Notes: a model not told the origin generated them from the letters alone. Positions 31,115-41,925 are shown, counted from the stretch's first letter. The stretch is DNA of 64,000 nt from Prionace glauca (GCA_037974335.1 CM075760.1:28162402-28226401); one strand, 5' to 3'. Numbers and translations: made by a program.

Positions 31115-31430
31115 TCCCTGCACAAAATAGAGACAAAATCAGCATTATTTTAAATATTCACAAACCCAAGGAAAAGCAAAATCAATTAGAACAAAGAACA
31201 ACATTTCTGGATATCATTTGACATTCATAAATGACCCTAAAGTTTTATATTTCACAGAGTTACAGGTGAACATGTTGTTGAAAACACACATCGATAATTG
31301 AGTAATTATCAAGATTTTCCATGTTTATTCCTGCCATGTGGTCAGTGCTGCACATAAATAATACTGTACTGTGATTACAGTAGGGATTTAAAAGTGACAC
31401 TGATCCAGTTTCAGTCAATCAGTGCCGAGG

Positions 31431-31458
31431 GGTTTTTGTATTGACAGTAACTGCTGTG
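31431..31458 (-). promoter_or_regulatory. D 3' recombination signal (12-bp spacer)
   Basis: In gene sense: heptamer CACAGCA, 12-bp spacer, consensus nonamer ACAAAAACC. Pairs by the 12/23 rule with the JH signal. Confidence 0.93.
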
Positions 31459-31470
31459 CCATCCAGGTAT
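31459..31470 (-). CDS. D segment (cluster 1)
   Basis: A 12-bp diversity segment, gene-sense ATACCTGGATGG, between two 12-spacer signals. It lies about 340 bp from both V and J. I find no second convincing D in the V-J interval, whereas shark IgM clusters commonly have two. Confidence 0.93.
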
Positions 31471-31498
31471 CACAGTGAGACACAGCATGACAAATACT
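31471..31498 (-). promoter_or_regulatory. D 5' recombination signal (12-bp spacer)
   Basis: In gene sense: nonamer AGTATTTGT, 12-bp spacer, consensus heptamer CACTGTG. Suits joining to the V signal. Confidence 0.92.
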
Positions 31499-31807
31499 GA
31501 GGCGGACTGTTAACTGTAAAATACAGACAGTTAATTTCACTGCTATTTCAGAAGTCTGTTTCCAGCTCGTTAAGGGTGAGTCCGTGAGATATTTCAATTT
31601 TTACTGGTCATGATATTGATAAAGGGGGTTAGAAACTTTTACACTCTCTGTGCACATTCAGCGTGTAAATCAATAACAATAAAATTGAAGCATTTTACAT
31701 CTTAAAAAGAAACAATGTTGTTTCTAAGTATTATATTGTTGAAGCCTCATTTACTTTGGCATTCGGCAATGGCATTGGTCACCAATTTAAGCAACGTCCT
31801 TTTCTGA

Positions 31808-31845
31808 GGTTTTTGTATGAGGATGGCGCTTTTCTCAGCACTGTG
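31808..31845 (-). promoter_or_regulatory. VH recombination signal (22/23 type)
   Basis: In gene sense: consensus heptamer CACAGTG, 22-bp spacer, consensus nonamer ACAAAAACC, starting right after the V coding end. Confidence 0.97.
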
Positions 31846-32154
31846 ACTCGCCTCTTGCACAGTAATAGATGGCCGTGTCTTCGATCTTCAGGCTCGTCAT
31901 GTCCAAAGAGAAGATGTTGTTTGAAGTGTCTTTGGACGCAGTAAATCGACCCTGAATTGACGGCGCGTAGTGGTTGCTGCCGGAGCTATAGTAGTTAACC
32001 AGCCACTCCAGCCCCTGTCCGGGTACCTGCCGGATCCAACCTATCCAGGTATTGCCAAGATCGAAACCGCTGGTTTTACAGGTCAGTTTCAGGGAGCCTC
32101 CGGGAGCCTCGATCGTTGCCTCTGGCTGGGTAAACACAACATCCGACTGGACAC
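31846..32154 (-). CDS. VH exon (cluster 1)
   Basis: Follows TTTTTACAG and begins with the last leader codons (VQS), then framework 1 [20 protein letters not shown] with TCKTSG. Next are a CDR1 region FDLGNTW, framework 2 [16 protein letters not shown], a CDR2 region with YSSGSN, framework 3 [17 protein letters not shown] and DTAIYYCAR. Both core Cys, the core Trp and the YYC end are in place. No stops, sound recombination signal, so a functional unrearranged VH. It is the only intact V in the window; a fossil relative lies at about 40.2-40.6 kb. Confidence 0.97.
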
Positions 32155-32286
32155 CTGTAAAAATAGATCAAAAACACCAGGGATTAATCTTAGTGAAATG
32201 ATTGCTGACTCTGGAACATTCCAGAGAGACACTAACACTGAGACAGTAACAGTGAGAGACTTGAACAATAATAAAAAAATACTCAC

Positions 32287-32332
32287 CAGATAAGAAAGTC
32301 AGCAACAAACTGAGAGAAATGGCCGACCTCAT
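32287..32332 (-). CDS. VH leader exon (cluster 1)
   Basis: ATG at 32,332, encoding MRSAISLSLLLTFLSG up to the donor G|GTGAGT. Short basic start, hydrophobic core, completed as VQS after the 132-bp intron: a normal secretory signal peptide. The start choice is clear since this is the only ATG in frame upstream of the hydrophobic core. Confidence 0.95.
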
Positions 32333-32420
32333 CTTTCTGGTGATTTGGGGGAAATGGTTGTGTCAGGAACTCAGTGAACAAACCAGCTCCCGGACTGTTG
32401 GATTCCGGTCCCAGTGAGCG

Positions 32421-32432
32421 GTATTTAAATAC
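32421..32432 (-). promoter_or_regulatory. VH promoter TATA box
   Basis: GTATTTAAATAC, a palindromic TATA-type element about 90 bp upstream of the leader ATG. No octamer (ATGCAAAT or its complement) is seen in the 300 bp upstream. Confidence 0.65.
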
Positions 32433-32452
32433 CCGGCAGAAGGGGGCGGCTT

Positions 32453-32496
32453 TCCAGGCGCCGCCTGTTGATTCCCTGCTGGAGGCGGCGCCTGGA
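32453..32496. promoter_or_regulatory. Perfect GC-rich inverted repeat upstream of VH TATA
   Basis: Arms TCCAGGCGCCGCCT (32,453-32,466) and AGGCGGCGCCTGGA (32,483-32,496) are exact reverse complements, separated by 16 bases. A GC box GGGGGCGG lies between it and the TATA box. Confidence 0.85.
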
Positions 32497-34194
32497 TCCA
32501 CGTCCCACCTTCCACACCCCCAACAGAATGGACTCGGAGATTTACAATAGATTAATATTAAAATGGACATTTTATCTGTATCGGGATATTTGTTTGGCTG
32601 AAATATTCATTGTATTGTCCCCATTATTTCTGATGGTGATGTTACAGTTCATCATTTATTTATTTAAATAAGTAATTCCATTGTAAAAATGGTGATTTTA
32701 TTACCACACCCCCAACAAGAAAATAAATCTGAAAATGATGAAATAACATTTTGGAACATTAGAGAATTTTGCAACAACTCCGTGTCTCTGCCACATTACA
32801 ATAATAAAGCACATTTTATCAGAAGAAATACCATCGATTTCTGCAACTCAATGTGTAGAATATACAAAGTGATTCTCTTTACAGTTTGGTGGCTTTCGCT
32901 GTACAAATTGGGTTTGGAGATGAGAAGAAACTCTCACACAATACAATATTTCTCCTTATATTTGACAAACTGCCCCAATCTCGAAGACAGGCCTTTGAAA
33001 ATAATGAGAATCCCAACCTCCTGATAATTAAATAGTGAGTTGACGGAGAAACATAAAATTAAATTGATTTTTGATGGAGAAGTTAATGAATCGGAACGGA
33101 CACTGAGATTATTAAAGTTCTCCTTCAGCATCCAGGTCATTGCAACTCACTCTATTGGTTACCGGCTGTGTAACATACACTGGTATTGGGAATACAGGAT
33201 ATCAGAGCTTTGCGGCACATTGCACAATATCACAAGAATAAATGTTTTATCTTCCATTGAATCAGGTTATGAACTGATCATTTCTCCAATCATTGGCAGC
33301 TATGAGAGGAACTCTTCAATAACAGAAATCAGATTATACTGTACAATAGAACACGGTGCTAATCAGGTACAAGACACCCTGCTGTTTCAATGTGATACAG
33401 AAATTTCAGAATATTCCAGGAATCCCCGGTGTTCATGTCAGTTTTATGATGTTGTTTTAATATTATTTCATGTCATTGCACCGATTTTACTTCACTGGGG
33501 AACTGGGCCCATCAACATCTCTCTCTCTCATTTCATGAACTGATTAATAAACAGACTTTAATTATTGGAATGAAATTTACTCGGAAACTATACAAATGAA
33601 AAAAATCATCCGGTCACTTTATTGTTTGACATAATATTTACTCAGGTAATGAGCAGGACACTGAATGAAAATATTTGATTAGAATGATTGCGATTTAAAT
33701 TGTGGGAATTAAACATTTACTGATTAAATGTCTGAATCCCATGTTGTCCATTGAGCTTCACGCTAATCTGTCCCACACAGTGTTTGGCAGCAATCCAGGC
33801 TGCTGTCAAATGCTCAAAGTTATTGACAGGAAACATCTGGGGGTGTTTGTGCAGTAGATCAAAGAGCAGTTTCATCAGCACTGACCGCTTGGCTACAAGC
33901 CAACTTAAAACCCTGCATGTTGTCAGTAAGGTCAATTTATAAACAAATCTACCCAGCAGCAGTACTGGAGGCACTTGAATTTTTGGAAGTTATAAATCTA
34001 GATGATGTTTTCCCATCTCTAAAGAAAGGATTATTTTCCACCTTCTCTGGCACCCAATTAACAACAATGATGATTTTTCCAACACATCAGGATATCGTGA
34101 TGGACGGACAGAAATAATCACAGGCAGACTGAAAAATGGCTCAGAGAGATGATACATGCTGTTATATTTGAGCATGCACATTTATATTTTATCT
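32497..34194. other. Upstream flank of VH, no gene
   Basis: AT-rich. A 167-codon plus-strand frame at 33,040-33,543 is not supported: the related copy at 42,020-42,540 does not keep it. 32,750-34,190 is the older duplicate of about 41,160-43,190. Confidence 0.7.
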
Positions 34195-34515
34195 TCTTTT
34201 ATCTTTCCATGTGATGTTTGTTTGGAAAGACCAACACTCTTTGCCTGTCCCAAATTCCCTTAAATTGACTGGTTTTCTTGGACACTTCTGTAGATATTAA
34301 AGAGTCAGCTATTTTGCTTTCAGTCTGCAGTTATATCCTTGTGAGACAATGTAGGGATGGCAGATTTCCTCCATTGGGGAATCAGAGCGGTTCCAATGAT
34401 CGCAATTAGTATCCATTCCAGATTTATCAATAGAATTCAAAATCTACCTGCGGAAACGGTCCGACTTAAATCCTTGTCCTCACATCATTGCCCTGGGCCT
34501 CTGGATCACTGGATC
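34195..34515 (-). repeat. tRNA-derived SINE, old
   Basis: Reverse strand has ACAAGGATTTAAGTCGG, TTTTGAATTCTATTGATAAA and GAAATCTGCCATCCC, the same family as 18,237-18,530. The copy at 43,190-43,475 occupies the matching place of the older duplication, so it was inserted before that event. Confidence 0.65.
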
Positions 34516-34544
34516 AATTAAAATAATTGATGTCACCATCTACA

Positions 34545-34690
34545 CAAACAATGAATGTATGACTGTGTTGACACAGGAATGAATGACATTTGAATGACTG
34601 ATGGATGAATGACTGTTGGATGCCTGAATATTTTGATTGAGGAATTACTGAATGGATTGGTGGATTCATTGATAAATGGGACTGAATGAT
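34545..34690. repeat. Degenerate TGAATGAC-type minisatellite
   Basis: Irregular repeats of GAATGAMT, GGATGAATGACTG and similar. Confidence 0.65.
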
Positions 34691-35439
34691 GTTGTTCTAC
34701 ATTTCCATATTTGTGTTTGACTACTTCATAAATTGAAACAACTCCTTTATTCAATGTGTGTCCATCAATCCTTCCAGAGTGTCTGGGTGAAATACATTCC
34801 GAGTTTCTCGGGAGTTAGCAAGCTGATCCTCTTGAAGAGTAGGGGGAGATTTTCCTGCAGTTCGGATGGTTCATTTCTCTGCTGATGCTGAATCTTCATA
34901 TCCAGGACAGAAAGAGAGAGCGGGATTTGGTTGAGGAGGAATGATTGTACTATATAAAATACTGCTTCTTTCATATACAACAAATCAATCAACAAACCCT
35001 CACCCAAATTAGTGAAGACAACAGGGTGAAAAGTAAATAAAGTAGCAACAGAAATATTTGTGAAGCTCACTGGAAAACTACAAGTGTAACATTTTTTCCC
35101 AAAACAGTGTAATAATGATTCGGAATTTAAAGATTCAGTAACTTCACATGAAGTGCCGGTTGTTCCATTTATATCATCACTTTGAAAACCGTCACACACT
35201 CCAGCTATGTGTCAGGACTTTCTGTGTGATGATGAGGTGGTGACTTGTCAATGAAGCGCAGAGGCTGCTGGTTAGCTGTTCATATCCTCGGTCTGAATTA
35301 ATTCCATTCCCCACTGAATTCTGGGACAGATTTTATTTCTTGGTGTCAAAAAGCCAATGTGTTGTCAATAAAGTTTAATATCAATAAATTATACGAAGCA
35401 AAGTACAGTTATATATCAATGCCGAAATGCCGAAAATAA

Positions 35440-35530
35440 ACAGAAAATACTGGAGAATCTCAGTAACATCTGTGGAGACAGAATAGAGACTTTGTTTCAC
35501 ATCTGGATGACCCTTCGGCAGAGTATCCCT
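35440..35530 (+). repeat. Shark interspersed repeat, plus copy
   Basis: ACAGAAAATACTGGAGAATC, TCAGTAACATCTGTGGAGA and GATGACCCTTCGGCAGAG. Confidence 0.7.
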
Positions 35531-35811
35531 GCTGCTATGGATAGATCATCATTGCTTCCTGCAACGTGTTAGAAAAGCTGCATAAATTTCCTGTGAGATG
35601 GGAATAACAGAAATAATAGATACTATTTCGAGACACTCACATAAGCTGCATCAATTCACAGAGTGATCCCAAATATCAGAACAAACTTCTTCATCCTAAA
35701 CTAATCAACATCCCAATCAGAAACTATATTCTCAAAAAAATCCTAATCCCTGTCCACCCACATCATTTCTCAATGTCATCATCCTCTTCAATTTCTTCCA
35801 AAAAAAACCAC

Positions 35812-35930
35812 ACTGACTCGAAACGTTGGCTCTATTCTCTCTCCACAGATGCTGTCAGACTCGTTGAGATTTTCCAGCATTCATTATTTTTGTTTCAGTT
35901 TCCAGAATCTGCAGTATTTTGCTTTTATCA
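35812..35930 (-). repeat. Shark interspersed repeat, minus copy
   Basis: Reverse complement of the same family (ACTCGAAACGTTGGCTCTAT, CTCCACAGATGCTGTCAGAC, ATCTGCAGTATTTTGCTT). Confidence 0.75.
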
Positions 35931-36069
35931 AACTGATGAATATAATTGGTGAATTAATTGTTTATCTGTATGAGTTGATGATAACTGGGGAATTGGAACA
36001 ACCCTGGCTGTAAACTCCTCTCCAAGACACTCACAAACCTCTCTTGGACCACTCCTTTACTTACGCTGC

Positions 36070-36210
36070 GTCGGAGTCCAGGAACACCCTCCCTAAGAGC
36101 ACTGTCGGTGTACCTACACTGCAGGTTCTGCAGCAATTGAATAAGGCGGTTCACCACCAGCTTACTGAATGCAATTAGCAATGGGGAATAAATGGGGGCC
36201 GAGGCAACGT
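36070..36210 (+). repeat. Shark LINE/SINE fragment
   Basis: CCCTCCCTAAGAGCACTGTC, GGTGTACCTACACTGCAGG and AAGGCGGTTCACCACCAGC, the same family as 26,690-26,770. Confidence 0.75.
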
Positions 36211-37069
36211 CGCTTTCTTATCACAGAGTAACTGTAAATATATTCCTCATTATATATGAATGAGATCTGGTGAATGAAATTATTAAATTGCAAATGGATG
36301 GTAATTGGTGAAAATAATTACGATCTTTCTGAACTTTTTTTTATATTCTCCTTATTCGTATCATTAATTACTCAGCACTGTCTCAGTTCATGTCTAAGAA
36401 GTTCCTATATCAGTAAAACTGTGCGAGACACTGCCTCAGTTTTATTTCACTTGACAATGTTATTTTTAAAAATGTTTCGTTCACGGGATATGGGTCTGAT
36501 TGGAATTTGGCATTTGACCATCCCCACGTGGCACTCGGCACTAACTCATTACTATTTTCTTGAACCAGGCCCCTGTTTATATTAAAATACAGCCTGGCTC
36601 TGTTAATACTCTGCTAGACCAGAGCTCAGTTTACATTGCACACGGCATTCTCTCTGGTGATGTAATATTTGATACTCACCCGATATATATTTCACTTTGG
36701 CAATTTTGTTCCTGCACTAACTATGCCTCTCTTTGAATTAGGTTTGTTTTACTTCACGGTTTTGTGAGAAGAAGAGATAATATGTTGGGATAAAAAAGAT
36801 TGTTATCAGGCAAGATCCAGAAACGGGCAGTATTGGATCACCAGTATTTTATTGTGCTGTAATTTTCTTTGTTTTTTTGTTCTTCATTGACAGTGAATGC
36901 TACACAGGACTTGATATCCACTTTCACTGCAGCCAGCAGAAGTAGATTTCAGATTTCTTTTCCAGTGTCCAAAACCTCACACAGGTTGTCCTTGCAGAAG
37001 GATGCAGAGAATTGTATTCTCCCAGCCACTTTAATCATTACTGGCATTGACCAGTGCAGTAAAAACTGA
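36211..37069. other. Spacer, no gene seen
   Basis: AT-rich, nothing recognisable apart from a short LINE-tail-like phrase near 36,475-36,500. Confidence 0.5.
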
Positions 37070-37290
37070 GACCATGTCTAATACAATATAAACGCGGATA
37101 TGGACAATTGCAGAAATAAGATTGCATCGACTTTGATACAAACAGAGAGAGATCTAAATTAATATAAACAGAGGCAATGTCTCGTTTAATATAAACAGAA
37201 ACATAGTGACATACAATATAAGCAGGGACAGCGTCTAATTTAGTACAGACAGATAATATATCCAATTTACTATGTGCAAAGACAGACAAC
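37070..37290. repeat. Diverged ~30-bp minisatellite
   Basis: About seven units of TAATATAAACAGAGRCAATG followed by TCTAATT or similar. Confidence 0.75.
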
Positions 37291-37429
37291 ATAACATTCT
37301 ACATGCAAGATAGAATGAGTTAGGGTCCAGTGGAAAATAAACGAAGGCATGGCTCATAATACGAGCTAACACAGGGTAAATTTACTGTAATATAAAGATA
37401 CTGGTTCAATCCCCATGAAATTTGTAAAG

Positions 37430-38060
37430 ACGGCCGACTCTCCCATCAAAATCTTACAGGACAGGAGTAACATGGGGTTCGCTGCAGAATGCAAAATCCC
37501 CTCTGTACTGGCAAATTAATAACTCCTAAATCAGGAATAGCATGAGTGAGATGCAAAGAGAATCTCCCTCTAAACTATCCAATTCAAACGTTCTTACAAC
37601 ATTATACTGTCTATAAACAGAGTGAAACTCCGTCTATAAATCTGTTCAAACAAAATTAAGGCAGAAAGAGCATGGACACTCTTCTATGTAAAATCTCTCC
37701 TGCACTCTTCCTTCCGAGATCCAGGAGGCAGGTTTAAATTAGTGTTAGGTACAGGGGAAAGAGCCGTCCACACAGTTCCACAAAACACACCCAGGCTAGG
37801 TACAACAGAGATTCGATACGGATTAAATCTTCCCTGACAAAGATATATCAACCATTCATAAACCAGGAACAATGAGTTCAGACGCAGAGTAAATATTCCT
37901 CTACTCTGTCCAGTCAAATACTCCAAGGACAGGGACAACACCGGCTAAATATAGGGAAAGATTCCACATTGAATCCTTATCACCAGGTGGAACCGAGGTT
38001 AGGTGCAGAAGAAAATGTTTCAAGCATTTCAAGATCATTGATTTCTCAAGAGATCTTTTA
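37430..38060. repeat. Diverged ~75-bp tandem repeat
   Basis: Recurring phrases GCAGAGTAAATATTCCTCTA, CTCTGTCCAGTCAAATACTC and AAGGACAGGGACAACACCGG with drifted copies upstream. Resembles a tandem repeat common in sharks. Confidence 0.65.
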
Positions 38061-38159
38061 GAGTAAATCTCAGTCATGGATTCCAATTTATTGAATTATA
38101 TTCTTTTAGAAACCTGTACCTGTGGCTGAGAGAATACATTGGGCAAACATTGATTTTTT

Positions 38160-38230
38160 CGAGCCCGGGGCAGGCTCGAGGGGCTAGATGGCCTACTCCT
38201 GCTCCCATTTCTTACGTTCTTATGTTCTTT
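38160..38230 (+). repeat. CR1 3' end fragment
   Basis: GGGGCAGGCTCGAGGGGCTA, GATGGCCTACTCCTGCTCCC and TTCTTATGTTCTT. Confidence 0.85.
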
Positions 38231-39009
38231 TGCTGTGGAGTGAAGACGATGAACCATCGTGGAGAGACAAGACGCAGAACCAGACAGGAGAAAGACAGAG
38301 AAAGAGATGAAACACAGGAGATGTTCTGTGTTTTCTGTGTCATTACATTTCGGGATCAGAGGGATTATTTCCTGATTCTGAACATAGATATCATCATGAT
38401 ATTTTTCCTCACATTACTGATGAATAAATATTGTTGAAAAACAATCATTACTGGAATCCGTTGATTGATTTGCATGGTTGTCTCTATTTCTGTGCTGTGT
38501 TGGTGGGGAAATATTTGTTGTGTTTTTGTCAGTCAACAATCTAATTTGGAATTGCTATTCTTGTATTTATTTACATAAATACCTCACTGTTTACAATGAA
38601 ATGTTCATGACAGAAAAACCAGATAAACCGTCACTTATTGATCAGTTTCAACTCAACATAGCGATTTATTTTAAGAATTTTAACAGTTGAATAAAACTGA
38701 ATAAAATAACATATGAATAAAACTTTTTGAACATTCATAACTCCGGCTGTACTTAACTACAATAAAATAAGACATTTCATTTCAGAATTAGTTCTGAAAG
38801 TTCTGATGTCACAATTTATAAAGTATCTGTGAACAGGCTGATATTCCACTGAATGTTAATCTGATTGAGGATTTAATCTGTTTAAACTCGACAAGTTAAA
38901 TAAAAAAAACAGATCTGATGTCTGAAATATTCCTTCACAAATAGTGATCACACTCACATGAGGGAAGAGTAAAAAATGTGGTTATCACTAAGAGATACGA
39001 TTATTTTTG
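38231..39009. other. Spacer, no gene seen
   Basis: AT-rich. A perfect octamer ATTTGCAT occurs at 38,468-38,475 with no V gene or promoter near it. Confidence 0.5.
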
Positions 39010-39480
39010 CTCCCTCACAGGCGGGTTCGATTCTAACATTGGGTGACTGTGTGTGGTTTTCCATTCTATCCATATCCATGTGAGTTTCCTCCGAGTGCTC
39101 CAGTTTCCTTCCACAGTCCCAGGATGTGCAGGTTAGGTGGATTGGCTGTGATAAATTGCCCCTTAGCGCTCAATGATGTGCAAAGTAGAATCATAGAATC
39201 CCTACAGTGCAGAAGGAGACCATTTGGTTCATCAAGTCTGCTATCCGGCAGAGCATCATTCCCAGGCCCAATGTAAATTGTCTATGCTAAATTTCCTGTT
39301 AGTGTCCAATAATGTGTAGGTTCGGGGGATTAGCCTGTGAATATGTGTGGTTGCCGGGATCGGATGAAAGCTTGCCTAGGTAGGATGCTGTGCTGGAGAG
39401 CCCGCTGCAGAGTTATTGGACCGAATGACCATGTTGAACTGTAGGGATTCTATGATTTTATGCTTCTATGATCAGGCAGA
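39010..39480 (+). repeat. tRNA-derived SINE with nested tail
   Basis: GGCGGGTTCGATTCTAACAT, GAGTTTCCTCCGAGTGCTCC and GTGCAGGTTAGGTGGATTGG, then a second repeat end (TCATAGAATCCCTACAGTGC, 39,188-39,290). The body then resumes to GTAGGGATTCTATGATTTTA. Confidence 0.75.
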
Positions 39481-40149
39481 GCAGTGATTATATTCACATT
39501 AATCTCAGCGATTCCAAAGTATTACAAATTATGGGAGAATTTGAAGGTATAGAACATTTTACCCGACCTCATGTCGGCCCAAAGTTATTAAAACTTACTG
39601 AGGTACCTTTGCTGAATTTAGTCGCTGTTCTCATGTTGTAACTAACCAGGTACGTTACGTACCACAAACTCCCACAAACCCGGTTGTGATAAATGGCCAA
39701 CAAATTTGCGATTTTATTTGACAAATGAGGATTTGGGTAGGAAATTGGACAGAACAGACTTGCTGTTCATAATTATATCAAGAGATTTTACATCCTGGCA
39801 TTGATGTTAAATACGAAGCTGGTTCTCTTTCTCTGATGATATCCATTGAGATGCTGAGGAGCACTGTTGCTGTTTTAGTTTTAGATTTCCGGAATCTGCA
39901 GCAATTTGCACTGGTTTTATTGAATCTCTGGATGCGAGCGTCACTGACAAAGCTAACATTAATTGGTGATTGTGAACCATCTTGCTGAAACCTGCCCTCT
40001 GGATGGGTGACTTTCCACTGCAGGTTTAATACAACTGGGTGGATTTCTCGGATATTTCAGTGGTGGTGAAGGGTTATTTTCATCACATGGAACTGGAGTC
40101 TGTGTAGGACAGACAGAAGAAAGATAGGAATACTCGGTTTATAGTTATT
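39481..40149. other. Spacer, no gene seen
   Basis: No J or D motif could be found here that would accompany the fossil VH to the right. 39,880-39,925 is a fragment of the 35.8-kb repeat family. Confidence 0.55.
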
Positions 40150-40566
40150 TGCAAAGAGAAAATGTTGTTTGAAGTATAAAAACAATTCTGTAGATTCTGG
40201 AATTCAAACCCAAAGAGAAAATGCTGGAAAATCTCAGCAGGCCTGGCAATATTTGTAAGGAGAGGGAACAGCTGACGTTTCGAGTCCAGATGTCATGAGA
40301 CTGTCCAGCAATTTCTCTTCACGTTGTTTTAAGTGTCTTTGGGTGGAATAAATTGATTCTGAATCTCTGGGGCGGAGGAATTGTGGGTTGATCCAAGTCT
40401 ATCATACTGAAGGAGAGACTATAAACACTATCAGGGACTGGTTGGACCCAGACCATCCAGTTGCTGCCCATATTGAACACTTTGTCTTTACAGCTCAGTC
40501 TCAGGGAGTCTCAGGGATGCCCGGTTTCTGCCTCTGGCTGAGTCAACACAACCTCCGATCCGACAC
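40150..40566 (-). pseudogene. VH pseudogene
   Basis: Same orientation as the intact VH. Plus-strand TCTGGCTGAGTCAACACAAC at 40,532 matches TCTGGCTGGGTAAACACAAC of the functional gene. The match runs through the CDR and FR3 parts (AAGTGTCTTTGGGTGGAATA) and after an insertion into CAAAGAGAAAATGTTGTTTG. Many substitutions and indels, no open frame, no recognisable recombination signal or leader exon. Part of its leader intron is recognisable at 40,868-40,980. Confidence 0.85.
40176..40323 (+). repeat. Interspersed repeat inside the VH pseudogene
   Basis: Same family as 35,440-35,530 (AGAGAAAATGCTGGAAAATC, TCAGCAGGCCTGGCAATATT). Flanked by TTGTTTGAAGT (40,165-40,175) and TTGTTTTAAGT (40,324-40,334), a probable target-site duplication. 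Confidence 0.75.
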
Positions 40567-40585
40567 TTTAAAAAAAACTATGAAA

Positions 40586-40866
40586 AGAAAACACACCTCA
40601 CCCCGGACACACTCTCTCACCTTTTTCCATCAGGGACTAGATAAAAACAAATTCTGAGGAGACTACAAACCGAATCAGAAACTATTTCTTTACAGCTGCA
40701 ATCAGAGTTTTGAATGGATCTACCTCGCATTAAATTGATATTTTTCTAGACCCGAGCTATGACTACAACATAATATTCTTCACTCTCTCCCTTCCTTCTC
40801 TATGCACGGTATGCTCCGTCTGTATAGTGCGCAAGACTGTGTACTAATGTGTGTGATAATAATAAA
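40586..40866 (+). repeat. Interspersed element in the pseudogene leader intron
   Basis: CTTCCTTCTCTATGCACGGT, TCTGTATAGTGCGCAAGAC and an AATAATAAATCAAATAA tail. It splits sequence that is continuous in the functional VH leader intron. Confidence 0.65.
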
Positions 40867-41329
40867 TCAAATAATATATATCAAAAAACACCGAGGATCA
40901 TTCCCAGTGAATTGATTGCTGACACTGGAATATTCAACAGACAGCCTAACACTGAGGCAGAAAGAGTGAGATCCATTGGAACGTCTCTGCCACTCCAAAA
41001 GGTGAAATTATATTTGAGCCTCTGTTATAGAGAAAAAAACACTTTGATTGTAAATCAAGTCCCTTAATTCTGTACCCCCCTTCACAAGAGAATAGACATA
41101 AAGAAGATGACATTACCTTATCGGGGTAAAAACGTCAGTCTGATTTGCACATTGCAGCAAAAATATAATCCATTTGAAGAATTATTATCGATTTGTGTAA
41201 CTAATTGCTGGAATAATTTTATTTCAGGTGTGGGTAGCTGTCACTGTAATTTGGGACTGGATACAAAAAGGAGGGAAGAAATGGCGTCATGTTATCGCGA
41301 GGCAATTAATGCACAAACTTAACTAATGT

Positions 41330-41590
41330 TCTCAGGACCTGACTTCGAATCCCACCACCACAGATGGTGGGATTTAAATTCAGTTAAAAAAAAGCATCTG
41401 GAAATAAGAATCCACTTATGGCCATGATATCATTGTCGATTGTGTAAAAACCTACTTGCTTCACTAATGTGTTTTAGAGAAGGGAATCTGCCGTCCTTGC
41501 CTGGTCTGACCTGTGTGTGACCCAAGAACCACAGCAATGTGATTGGCTCTCACTGCCCTCGGACAAGAAGTAGGCAATAAATTCTGATCA
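41330..41590 (+). repeat. tRNA-derived SINE, body
   Basis: AATCCCACCACCACAGATGG, TTAAATTCAGTTAAAAAAAA, GGAATCTGCCGTCCTTGCC and GACCTGTGTGTGACCCAAGA. Confidence 0.8.
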
Positions 41591-41604
41591 GTCAAAGGTG
41601 CCCA

Positions 41605-41765
41605 TGTCCATAGAATCATTACAGAGCAGAAGAAGGCCTTTTGGCCTATCAGGCCCAAACCCACAACATTCCCATCAAAGTCTTTCCCCATCACCCCACT
41701 TATATTCCCTGCTAATTCTCTTGACACGATTGGACAATTCATCATCGTGGATCAATCTAAGCGGC
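41605..41765 (-). repeat. LINE/SINE tail region
   Basis: ATAGAATCATTACAGAGCAG then AAGAAGGCCTTTTGGCCTAT, a common repeat end. Confidence 0.55.
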
Positions 41766-41769
41766 ATAT

Positions 41770-41925
41770 CCTTGAACAATGTGAGTAAATGAGAAAGCAA
41801 TTGGAGAATATGCAGACTCCACACAGACAGACCCAAACCGGGAGTTGAACCCGGGTCCCTGGCGCCTTGAGGCAGAAACCCTAACATATATGCCACTGTG
41901 ACATCCACAAATTAATTCAAAAAGG
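41770..41925 (-). repeat. tRNA-derived SINE head
   Basis: Reverse strand carries CACAGTGGCATATATGTTAG, CGCCAGGGACCCGGGTTCAA and CTGTGTGGAGTCTGCATATT, with A- and B-box-like parts of the HE1-like family. Confidence 0.75.

Larger units (their letters stand above)
34691..36069. other. Spacer, no gene seen
   Basis: Contains two inverted copies of a common shark repeat (35,440-35,530 plus; 35,812-35,930 minus). A 144-codon minus-strand frame at 34,765-35,199 matches nothing I recognise. Confidence 0.5.

Noticed and set aside
31362-31382. Possible second D (TACTGTA-CTGTGAT-TACAGTA)
   Set aside because: Heptamer-like ends exist, but no acceptable nonamer lies at 12 or 22-23 bp on either side.
31028-32154. 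Germline-joined V-D-J, as seen in some shark clusters
   Set aside because: V, D and J are clearly separate, each with its own recombination signals.
33040-33543. 167-codon plus-strand frame upstream of VH
   Set aside because: The older duplicate at 42,020-42,540 does not keep the frame, and the product resembles no family.
34765-35199. 144-codon minus-strand frame
   Set aside because: No recognisable domain, no splice partners, composition typical of AT-rich spacer.
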